From: Ectocarpus siliculosus
Lineage: Eukaryota; Sar; Phaeophyceae; Ectocarpales; Ectocarpaceae
Direction: 5' to 3'
Length of the DNA stretch: 64,000 nt
NCBI GenBank assembly: GCA_000310025.1
Contig: FN648629.1
Span: 6,687 to 70,686, forward strand
Shown here: piece by piece, positions 43,025 through 53,244 of the stretch
Layout of the letters: each line of letters starts with the position of its first letter
Position numbering within the stretch: position 1 is the first letter of the stretch
Position numbers and translations under genes: made by a program
Notes under the pieces: model-generated
Seen by the model: only the letters and a program-made list of their open reading frames with translations
Told to the model about the DNA's origin: nothing
Database searches by the model: none

Positions 43025-43218
43025 GACAGCCATCCGTGTCTACCTTGGCGTTCAAACTTGCCAACATGCAACTTCGTGAACATTCCGCCGCGGTTAAAAG
43101 CCATGCCCCTACACACACCGTGGTAGATCAGCCCACATCTTCCTTGCCTTAGGACGAACGGGTTGGTTCACCGCGCAATGCTGCATCACACGCCTCGACT
43201 TCGGCTTCCCGTACTGAA

Positions 43219-45032
43219 ATGCTGTTGGAACAAGTGCTCACTCTCCTGCGCGCGCAAACGCCTGGCCAAGTTGTGGATGCTGCTGCCGACTCGAATGTAC
43301 CACCTTCTGTGCCCTCGAACGCCCCTAGCATACCATTTTCTGCCCCACCTTTTTCGTCACGAGCGCATTTGGCACCACTGCAAGACCACGCTTCGAGTTC
43401 CTCGGGAGTTCGTCCAGGGCACGAGGGTCATGAAGAGGCGGCTGCCAGGGCCACGGCAGTGTCATCGTCATCAGCGTCGACCGCCCCAGCTCTGCCACAA
43501 CAGCCTTTGGTGGTGCCCCCCCCCCTCCCGCGTACGTCTATCCTGATCGATCCTCGCTCGGCGACCGGCCACGTCATCGCGTCACCGGCCCACGCGACAT
43601 CGCCGTTGCCTCCGGATGATGCTAGCTTGCCTTTGTCTTCCACGGGGGCGGGAGCGCGGCAGGAGGCTTTGGACGCCACGGACGCCGCTGCAGCGGAGGC
43701 CGACACCATTCGCATTCAAGACAAGATGGACAAACTGAAGCCGGAACAACTTGATAGTGTCACGCGCTTGCCCCTTGGTTCTGATCCCGATGAATTTGCT
43801 CGTTTCGCGTCTAGCTGCAAGGGCGTGGTCACCGAGATCCTCAACAAAAGCGACGTCAAACGCAAGCAGACTTTCACTTCCTCCACCTGGGTCGCAGGAT
43901 GGCTTCCGTTGTTGCGCAAACGTGTTCGTGCTGCTGTCGTTGAAGGTCAAACCACCAACCGTGCCACGCTGGAATTTCTTGATGCCACTTTCCAACAGGT
44001 AGAAAACCATCTGCGCCGGGAACCGGCCGGGCCCTCGACGTACGCGTTCTTCATCCAGAAATTGGCGGCTGCCTGGGACACTCAAGGGCAAGAGCTCGGG
44101 GATTGATCGTCTTCGTAGTTTTGGCGTGTCCACCGGCGAGACTTACGGAGAATACATTCGTCGCTATAAGGCTCTGGCCATGACCGTCATGGTTTCTCAC
44201 CACGCGTTCAAGCCTTCGGATGCGCAAGTGCAGATAGCTGTTCGAGACTCCATGTTGAAGCAGTTTCCCGTAGTGTCTGGACAGGTGTACATGGATGAGC
44301 AGCTCTCCATGGAAGCCCCTTTTGGGCGATATTGCTTCGTGCTTGGACGATATGTGGGATGTGTTGGACAAGCGTGCATTCGCGCACACGCCGGCGGTAC
44401 ATGGGGACGATTCTTTTTCGGTGTCTTCCACGAATGCTAGGAGTTCGTCTGCTGTTTCGCGTGCTGTAGCTTCTTCGGCGTAGCGTTCGTCGGTGACCCC
44501 TTCGTGGAGCCGAGGTTCTTCGGCTGCGGTGATGAGTGTTGACCCTCTACCTAATGATGATCGGGACCCTTTTCTGTTGCACTACAGCGATTGGCCGTTG
44601 CAAGGACACTTCCAAGAGGTGTACAATGTCGCTAGTGAGATGGCTCTAACCAAGAATGATCCGCCATTGTTCACCCCCTTGGTCTCAGCTGAAGACCGCC
44701 GCAACGCGCTTCGGCTGTACAAGGGCAAGTGCCTCAACTGCTTAGGGGAAGACCACTCCTTCAAATCCTGTACTCGTGGGTTCATTAACGCCACAGGCCT
44801 GCTTAACAATGACATCAAGCTCTGCATGGAAAAAGATCCCACACTTTGGAGTCGATGGAAAAAGCGCATGACCTCGTATAGACGCCCTACAGGACGCAAC
44901 CCACCCCGTGCTCACTCCTCGGGACGCGCCCGCCGTTCATCTGACACATCGGACATGAAACAGTCCTCACACACGGAATCCTCGTCGGAGACTTCCACTT
45001 CGGCTAAGAGGGGCTGGAAGGGTAAGACATGA
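43219..45032 (+). pseudogene. Gag with CCHC zinc knuckle, frameshifted
   Basis: Three frames together read as one gag: 43219-44106 (helical capsid-like, DPDEFARFASSCKGVVTEIL), 44126-44340 (TYGEYIRRYKALAMTVMV) and 44493-45032. The last has KCLNCLGEDHSFKSC, a C-x2-C-x4-H-x4-C nucleocapsid knuckle, and a basic Ser-rich end. Stops at 44104 and 45030 and frame changes make it non-functional. The zinc knuckle is diagnostic for a retroelement gag. Confidence 0.75.
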
Positions 45033-45080
45033 CATGTCGATGGCGGAGTTCAGCCGGTACTACCGTCGACAGCAACCACC

Positions 45081-47089
45081 GTGCACCCTTTTGGAGTCTC
45101 CCAAGATGTTCGTGTACAGCCTACTTCTTTGGATACTCCCCGCGCCCACAAATCACATCTAGTTTCTCGGCCCGCCTCCTCGTCACCCACCTCATCGTCT
45201 GCTGATATTGGACGTGACAAACCCACTCCGGCACCACCTTTGTGGTGTGGGCGACAGGGAGGTAAGACGTCGAGCGGTTCACCCCTGCTCACCTCGCCGT
45301 CTCGGGTTACAGAAGGAACAAGAACCTCGTCTACTACTGTTCGCCAAAACTCTCCTGGTGTTGTCAGCCGGGCCTCTTCTCGGATAGCACACGAGCCTTC
45401 TTCTACACTCGTCGGGGACCGTCGATTCTCCTTCTCTTTCGCAGCTTTCGTTGTCTTCGACCGTCCGCTGCCCCCGTGTGACAGCACCTGATACGAATGC
45501 GTCTTCCTCTGCTGCCCACAACGTGCTGACTGCACCACTGCCATCGGGATCGGATGGTAGTGCCCACCGTTCTGTGGAAGGTTCGGTTCCTTTGTCACGG
45601 GGGAGTAGTCCAGAGCGCACTGCGTCCATTCACAAACATCCGTCTGCCGCAGGAAAGACTTCTCCTAACGAACAGGTCTCTCATAGCCGAATGGCCTCTG
45701 CTAACATTGACCTCGCCGGAGCCGCCGCCCGTAGGCCGCCCTCCGGATCATGGACCGGAGCGACTTCGCCCGCTCCTCCCTCGCTTTCTGGGTCCTCCCC
45801 GTCGGAGACGAGGACCCGTCCGCTTGGCCCAACCCCGCCTGTGCCTGGTGCCCGCTCTTTGCCCCTCCGCCCTGCACGGGCCCCGCCGTTTGATGACAAA
45901 TGCGAGTACGCTTCGGATGACGTCCTCCTCTTCTGGAAACCTCCGTCTGTGTTCTCGCAATGGACTCCCTCGGCTTTTGACGTGCTGGGGGTACGTTATT
46001 CATGTGGTGAGCAATTTATGATGTCTGAAAAAGCGAAGTTGTTTGGGGATATGACGTCGTATGACAAAATCATGGCTGCAACCGATCCTAAGACACACAA
46101 ATACTTGGGTCGTAACGTACGTCCTTTTGACTATGCTGAATGGGAGCGTCGTCGAGAAGAGATCGTGCTTACGGGGTCGTATGCCAAATTCGCTCAAAAC
46201 CACGACATGAAACAACATTTACTGGAGACGGGTACCCGCCTCCTTGCGGAAGCCAGCCCCTTTGATCGTGTTTGGGGTATCGGCATGTCTGCATGCTTTC
46301 CGGAGGCTAGCGTTTCATCCAAGTGGGCGTCTAGCGGTAAAAACTTGTTGGGAAAAGCTTTGATGGAAGTTCGGCGCCTTTTGCGTGATCGTCCCCTGTC
46401 TGGCGAAGCTCTCCCCGCCTCCACTTCTCCCATCCCCCCCATTTCGCAGCCTCTTCCCCATGGCCGTAGACGCATCCACGAGGTTGCTACTGCGGCCGGT
46501 TCGTCGTCACGGGAGGACCGGGGTGAAGACCCAGCTTGTCTCCATTTGGACGCTCCGGGGGACCATGCTCCTGGTGTTCATCTGGTGGCCTCGACCTCCG
46601 CTTGTGCAGACCAACCTTCTCTTCTGGAACACGGGCCCGATCTGGTCGGCGGCACGCTCCTGTTGGACTCGGACTCTTACACCACCCGGGTTCTGCTGCA
46701 TGGAGGACCTACAGCCACTTCTCAACTCGCGCGAGTGGCACTGCTGAACTCTGGGTCTCCTGCGTCTTTTGTGTCCGACTCCGTGGTCACCGCCATGATC
46801 GCCGCTGGAGCCTTGACAGCTGGCAGCGTTCGTGTTTCGCCCTCTCGTCGCTGGGGTGGGTTTGGTGATGGACCCGCCCTTGTGACCGCTCGGTCAGTTC
46901 GTCTCACCGTTAATTTTCTTTATGGAGCTCGAGCTACCGCTTATTTGGCGGTCTGAGCCTGCGTTGTTCCAGATGCCGCCATGGGGCACGCCGTGCTTCT
47001 GGGTCGTGATAGCTGGATGCGGTTCAACTCTCGCGTGTTCACCACCCTCCCCCACCCTGGACCGGACGGCCGGGTTATGGGCGAGCTGG
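45081..47089 (+). pseudogene. Retroelement linker and aspartic protease, cut at inverted-duplication border
   Basis: A Ser/Pro/Thr-rich linker is followed by a 501-codon frame (45451-46956). Near its end, RVALLNSGSPASFVSDSVV matches a retropepsin active site, but the catalytic D is N (N-S-G). In the next frame, HAVLLGRDSWMRFNSRVF (46984-47040) supplies the second conserved strand. The sequence stops matching a retroelement at VMGELE, exactly where the right arm begins (47090), so RT and later domains were replaced. Superfamily cannot be decided without RT. Confidence 0.7.
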
Positions 47090-47284
47090 AGCAGCACAGT
47101 CGCAGTCTCAACTGCAGAAGAAGGAGGAAAAGATGCAGAAGCACGTCGCGAAGATCAGGACCAAAGTGCGAAGGTTGCGTGACAACCTCACGGATGAGGT
47201 GAGGGGGGCACACCCACCCGATGTAGTATGAACCTTTTGCCCCGTCCCTTTGGATTTGCACCCAATAATAAACCCGCCACGACC

Positions 47285-47510
47285 TCTATACTCTCTCTCC
47301 CTCTCGTTCTGTTTCTCTGTCTCTTTCTGTTTCTCTGTTTCTCTGTTTCTCTCTCTCTCTGTTTGTCTCTCTCTCTCTCTCGCTCTCTCTCTCTCTGTCT
47401 CTCTGTCCCTTTCTCTCTCTGTCTGCCTGTCTCTCTCTGTCTGCCTCTTTCTCTCTCTCTCTCTCTCCCTCTCTCTCTCTCTCCCTCTCTCTCTCTCGCT
47501 GGCTCGCTCT
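47285..47510. repeat. TC-rich microsatellite, right arm
   Basis: Counterpart of the GA tract at 28010-28236. Confidence 0.95.
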
Positions 47511-47710
47511 CCCATTCGTTCCCAGGGATCTCTCCGAGGATGTCAGTACTGCTGTAGACTATGACCCAACTTAATAATTTCGTGACTGGGTTGATTTGAA
47601 TTTTTTTATGTCTTTTTCCCCACAACTGGCTCTCTGCGGTCAAAGATTTTCCAAGCATGCGTGTACACCCATAAGTCACGGTGGCAAGGATAGTGCAGCA
47701 GTGGGTCCCT

Positions 47711-47740
47711 GTGAGCCCATGTGGGGGCTCACAGGGATAG
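47711..47740. repeat. Perfect 12-bp hairpin, right arm
   Basis: Same CCCTGTGAGCCC / GGGCTCACAGGG hairpin as at 27791-27820. Confidence 0.85.
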
Positions 47741-50640
47741 GGACGCGGTGTATGTAAGGGTGACGAACAGGAGTGAGCACAGTAGTACTACTGTTGTACA
47801 GCAGTAGCAGCTATGCGGAGAGAAATAGACTGTACAGCAGGAGTAGTTTCTGAGCAGGTGTGCATGCCGTCTCCGACAGCAACCGTCCGCACAGAGGATG
47901 TACCTGTCCAAGCAATACCTGTTGGCACATCTTCTCCACCTCATCTTTGGACAGAGCATACACTTACGGGAAACCGCCTCACAGAAGCGCCAGATCGACG
48001 AAATAACGGCCCGCGCATCAGAGACTCGAGACCATCATCCACTATCGCACAAAATGCATAAAAATCGTGATAAATTTTACTAATCTGTACTACAAATAGA
48101 GAGCTGTGATCGGAGCTGTGATCAGAGCTGTAGTCCCGAAAACCCTTGCCTTTGAGCGAAATTTTGCACACAGCAGACGAACCACCCTCCACTCCCAATA
48201 CTGGGAACCACACGCACCGCAATCACAACAACATCAAGCACCGAGACAGTACGTTAGCATCGGCTCCGGTGTACGCTTGCTCTGCTCTCCCCCGCGGATG
48301 CGGCACCGAGTTGATCACATGTTCAGGGTGCTGTATGCATCCTCCGGTGGTATTTTGCGTTTGAATCTTGCAGTACCGGTAGGCAGTAGATTGGATCTGG
48401 AAAGGATATCTGCCCCACGTCAGAGAGGTTAGGCATGGGTGAATAGTATTGCACTATGTGAGTCCTGTGCGCATTGCTGATAAGCGTGCTTTTGGGGTGG
48501 GCTGCCTGTGTCTCCCTGCTGGTCTCTATGTGTGTTTTTTGCTCTTAGCCGAGGCACAACGGCGATCTTTCGGCACGCAAAGTGATCGGAGCTGAGAACG
48601 GAGCTGAATCAGCCTGTAGTCACCTAAGGGTTAAGACTACTAGGTACGACCCAACGAATCCATATCTATCGAAGAATCCTCACACTACAGTACAAGTGCA
48701 AGGGGCTGCGGGGGCTTCCGCCGTCACGCTTAAGGAAGCGATTCCAAGATACATGTTTTTTTATCGCGTAAATGATGCGGTTGGTGAGTTTTAAACGATG
48801 TTGACTGGCTGAAAGATACTGCGCCTTTCCGACATCTGTGCATACGAAAGAGAAGAGGAGAAAAGAGACTCACGAAGGCTGGGCAAGAGTGGGATGCGGG
48901 AGAGCGCTGAGGAGCTGAGGAGTCAGGAGGATGTGCAACCGAACGAGTGCGGGCGTCGAGAAGCAGCGTCACCCTGGTTGTCATATTCATATCTTTCGCT
49001 GTTGTTGTTGTTGTTGTTCTTTTCTTCACATTAAACAAGTGTCAGTTGCTATTCCCAAAATCTAGCGAAGACTCGGTCGGTGGTCACAAAAATGATAGAG
49101 CCATCAGAAGATACAGTATAAAGAACACTCACACTTTGCAAGGAAAGGGCCGGCGTCAAGAAGTGCACCTACAATCCCTGCAGTACGTATACGTGCCAAA
49201 AAATAAATGAAGTACCCGTCTGCACACTACATTCGACGACAGCGCGCAGAGAAGAGAGAATCAAACACTAATCCCTCGTGTCGCGGCCTTGAATTTAATG
49301 TTACCATTGTTTGATCTCCGTGCTGCTCGTCCCTGTCCCTGCTTGTATTTATTGCTGTGCAGACCAGGTGGATCGACGTGGACGACTACAAGGACGGGAA
49401 GCGTCTCGTTTCATTCCTGGCGAAGCACATGTCCCACGCTCTGACGGGCAGCGAAGCGGCGGTGAAGGGCGCGCTGCTCGCCAATAACAACATCAATTTA
49501 GTGGTAAGGTTCGAAAGCTCTCAACAGCTAGGCTCAGCTACACAGCCTCGACCCCACTGCTGTGCAAGATTGGACATGAAAATCGTTGTGGCGTATTGTA
49601 GCCCCTGATGAGGACGTCGGGCTGAGCCGCTCTGGAGAGCTCACCGTAGGTGCTCGCCGAGAAGCAAAGGATTTGCAACTTCATCATTACGGAAGACGAC
49701 AATGAAAGAGAGAGACACGCCGGCCAGCTCTCGATCCCCTTGGGAATGGGTTCCAGCCCCCAATGCGAAAACGCGCCACCACTCTTCTTTGGGTATCGTC
49801 GAAGAAAACGTCCTGTGTGTTTTCCACTAACCCCCCCCCCTCGCCCCTCCCCCCATCCTGTCGCACGCATTTGTCGCCGTAATGCCCGCTGCCGCACGCT
49901 TTTCAGCAAAGTTTGTCGCGGCATTGACGACCAGGTCCTGCGAAATGTACAAGGCCATACGGCTTGTCATCTTCGACAGCCTCACGGCAACCCTCGACCG
50001 CGTAACCAAGAGGAACATCGAGACCGCCGACGAGGAGGAGTCCGAGGATGATAGTTTCAGGGAGAACGAGGTTCCCGCGCGTCGGCAATCATGCCTCATC
50101 GCCCTCGCCCAGCTCAAAGAGACGTAGCTCAAGAAATGGAAGGATGTGAGTGACTGATTCGTCTTTTGTTTGGTGGTTGCCTCTCGGGGGCGACGCAACT
50201 TGTGTGCTGTTGGGCGTTGTTCATTTTGTTTTCTCCACAATGCCTTGGTGAGTGTGTGCCCTTGGGAAGGCGATGGCGGGTTCTTCGTCGTACATTAGTC
50301 CGTATTGGCTTGTGCCGTGTTGTTTTGTGCTCATATTGTGCGTGTGTGTGTTGCGGAAGTCTTTTTTTTCGCTCATTGAATTACAGCCAGTGAATCGGAG
50401 AGAGCTATTGCAGCGTGCCTCAGAACACAATCTTGTTGCAATAGGCGCCAAATGGAGCAAAAATGGTGGTCGATATATGCTTCAACAGGGACGCGCATGT
50501 TTCTCTCTTGTACTATGATAAGCTCAAGCACGTGCTCTCCAAAAAATATGTTTTTGGTCACGTGTCGTGGGCTACTTGGTTGTACCAGAAGACATATTTG
50601 CGAGCATACTGGCGAAAGGCGTACTATTCGGCAACACATA

Positions 50641-50966
50641 GCCGGTCGCCCCGGTGGTCTAGTTGGTAGCCTCGTAACCTTCTAGAGGTCAGGTCAGGGG
50701 TTCGAATCCCGGCGTAGGCGAGCTTTTCTTGCAAAGTGAGTTTTTCTCTCGCTTCCGCTCCTGGCCAAGTGGATAGCGCTAGTTCGTGTGTACACAGAGG
50801 GAAGAGAGTGCTGAACTCTTCTCGCATTAAAAATTGAAGGCGAAGTACCGCAGGAGGGGAGGGTAGAGAGAGGCTCTTCTGTGTGACCACGGGTTGGAAT
50901 AAACGGCACTAGTGTTGTGAGCGCTGATTTGAAGTGAAGAAAAAAAAAAAAAAAAAAAAAAAAAAA
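50641..50966 (+). mobile_element. tRNA-derived SINE
   Basis: The head contains perfect RNA polymerase III promoter boxes: A box TGGTCTAGTTGG (50655-50666) and B box GGTTCGAATCC (50699-50709), 32 nt apart as in tRNA genes. A body of about 230 bp follows, ending in 26-27 A (to 50966). The left arm has no such sequence at the matching place (near 24885), so this is a clean insertion. No obvious target duplication remains, and a few bases at the site differ. It is not a functional tRNA gene: the acceptor stem does not close and a tail follows. Confidence 0.9.
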
Positions 50967-51689
50967 CGCGGCGTGTTGCGTGATTCCTGAAGCTTACTAC
51001 ATGAAGCGGTTGTGGTCGTAGGCTACGACCCGCTGCTTTTGCGCTCTGCGCTCTCCCTCTTTGTTTTCCTCATTCAATAGCTCGCGGATACATGTCGTCG
51101 CCCGGCTCGAACACAATTTTCTTGGCGCGTGTTTTGATTTGTCGGCAACTGCTGCAAGGTTCAAAGTAGCTTTCTCCCAAAACCCGAAAATCGAACTGTT
51201 ACTTGTGTTGGACTGACGTTTCGACAAACACGCAGCATGCATCGGCCGGAGAGCTTGCGGGGCGAGCGTTCCAAACCGTTCGCGACCAGCACACAAATCG
51301 GCCCCTGAGGGAGATCTTCGCGCTCAGCCGGGACAAGGATTTCAACGCTCGGGTGAGACATTCTAACCTGTTTTTAGATTTTGCTCGAGCGAAGCGAGAT
51401 TTCTAATCTGGCCTGAGGTCTCGCCGCAATATAGGGCCCCATCAAGACCAAAACGTTTGTACAGCCTATTCGGTTTTAGAGTACATGACTTGATTTTAGA
51501 ATACAGGGGTCAGGAGATGCACTTTTTTTCTCGGAACGCACAGAGGATTGCAGCAGAGAACATACGCACAGCGGGCAATAGCATCTGGGCTCGGTTGGGC
51601 TGGACTCTCTGTGGTGTGATGACGGTATGCATTGTGCTGTCTGTCGCGCATGATTTTTTGTTACCGCCGCGTTCATCAACTGCCAGCAA

Positions 51690-52075
51690 TGTGAGCACAG
51701 CACCACGTTAGTTCTCGACACCTAGGACGCCGATCGCCATCGCACCACTTCGAGCGTGTGATCCATTGTGGTGTCTCTGGGCAAGATAGTTGCGTTGGGC
51801 ATTGAGTGCTGTGTGGGGCGAGAGCATCGTGGCGATGTGAAATCCGGTTTGGCGTTTTCGCCTTGCGATGTGGCCCAATTGCCCGGGCCAAAAAAACGAT
51901 TTGGATTCCACGCCGCCACGAAGGTCTTCCCACACACAGCACCCATGCCTAACACAACTGTCACGGCCCTAGATATCGCAATGGAGCACACGCTCGAAGT
52001 GGTACCAAGACGATTGGTGCGCTAGGTGACGAGAACTGACTTGTGTCCTGCTGTTTCGCTAGCAGTTGGACAACA
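51690..52075. repeat. Fold-back (MITE-like) palindrome, right arm copy
   Basis: Counterpart of 23755-24150, with ends near CACCTAGGACG (51719) and GCGCTAGGTG (52019). Confidence 0.75.
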
Positions 52076-52545
52076 CCGAACAAAAAAGAGGGAACAGGAG
52101 CTTCACGCAATAGTATGCGGGGGGTATGTATGACCACGAAAGCGGGATGTGGACGGGGGGGGGGGAGTTAACCGGTAGGTGAAAGGTAACGTTACCACAG
52201 GTCTCACACCAGCGCACAGCAGGTAGGTGAAGTATCAAGTGTGTGGTGTATGCACTCTGTTTCCACCCGTGGACGCACATGTCTGACGACAGTTACATTT
52301 ATCAGCTGTCGCTCGTTGTAGCGACAGCTAGTATGTCTTATGACACGCGGCTCAACGTGATCAGGGCGAATATGTAGCGTTCAGAAGGAAAGCGTTGTTT
52401 GTGTCGTGGATCGGAATTTGAAAACATATACCAGAGGGGGGGTGTAGTGAGCTGTGCTCCGTGCCCCCCCCCCCCCCGAAGAAACACCGGATCAAGGCCC
52501 CCCGGAGATTTTTCCCCCAACCCCCCCCCTTTAAAACGGGGAGGC

Positions 52546-52816
52546 NNNNNNNNNNNNNNNNNNNNNNNNNNNNNNNNNNNNNNNNNNNNNNNNNNNNNNN
52601 NNNNNNNNNNNNNNNNNNNNNNNNNNNNNNNNNNNNNNNNNNNNNNNNNNNNNNNNNNNNNNNNNNNNNNNNNNNNNNNNNNNNNNNNNNNNNNNNNNNN
52701 NNNNNNNNNNNNNNNNNNNNNNNNNNNNNNNNNNNNNNNNNNNNNNNNNNNNNNNNNNNNNNNNNNNNNNNNNNNNNNNNNNNNNNNNNNNNNNNNNNNN
52801 NNNNNNNNNNNNNNNN
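52546..52816. other. Assembly gap (271 N), right arm
   Basis: A run of N next to C homopolymers (52467-52477 and 52520-52528). It lies at the place equivalent to the left-arm gap. Confidence 1.
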
Positions 52817-52846
52817 GGGAGAGAGGGTCAGGTAGCCCCACAGGGG

Positions 52847-53244
52847 GGGCGTGTACTCATCGTCGTGCATGCCGTAGTCGTTAGACCATTGACCTCGCAT
52901 CCCTACAAAGCCGGGACGGAGCACGCCGGGTTCTCACCGGACCAGGCTCTCACATCACCAAGCGCGAAGCGCCGTGAGGTATTCGGCGAGTCGCATGAAG
53001 GGTGAGCTGCATCCTGCAAAGGGTGTTCGGCATCTTGTGCTTACTTCCTTGCGTACGGATGACAGCTACGTATGACTTAATTTATTTTCTGATGCTTTCA
53101 CTTCCAGAGACAGTTGTAAGCACTGTGTAACTGCCTCGAGGAAGCTTGACCATTTTAACACAACGTGGTGCGATCATCCCCCTTGCGCGGAGTGAGGTTC
53201 TCGACCCCGCACAACATGATCTACTCGACCACCATTCATGGTAG
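52847..53244. mobile_element. 398-bp insertion with 15-bp target duplication, right arm only
   Basis: GTAGCCCCACAGGGG occurs at 52832-52846 and 53244-53258 but once in the left arm (about 22151-22165), where the outer flanks are contiguous. That is the signature of an insertion with target duplication, of a length typical for LINE-driven integration. On the minus strand the start reads CCATGAATGGTGGTCGAGTAG, with an A-box-like TGGTCGAGTAGA and a poor B-box-like GGTCGAGAACC. No poly-A tail is seen. Possibly a SINE of another family. Confidence 0.65.

Noticed and set aside
48947-49210. Small membrane protein with an N-terminal hydrophobic segment, conserved in both arms
   Set aside because: There is no ATG (it opens with GTG), and the hydrophobic part is a GTT trinucleotide run; the left copy is 26314-26580. 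Not enough for a gene.
50641-50720. A functional tRNA gene
   Set aside because: Perfect A and B boxes, but no closed acceptor stem and a 230-bp body with poly-A tail; a SINE fits better.
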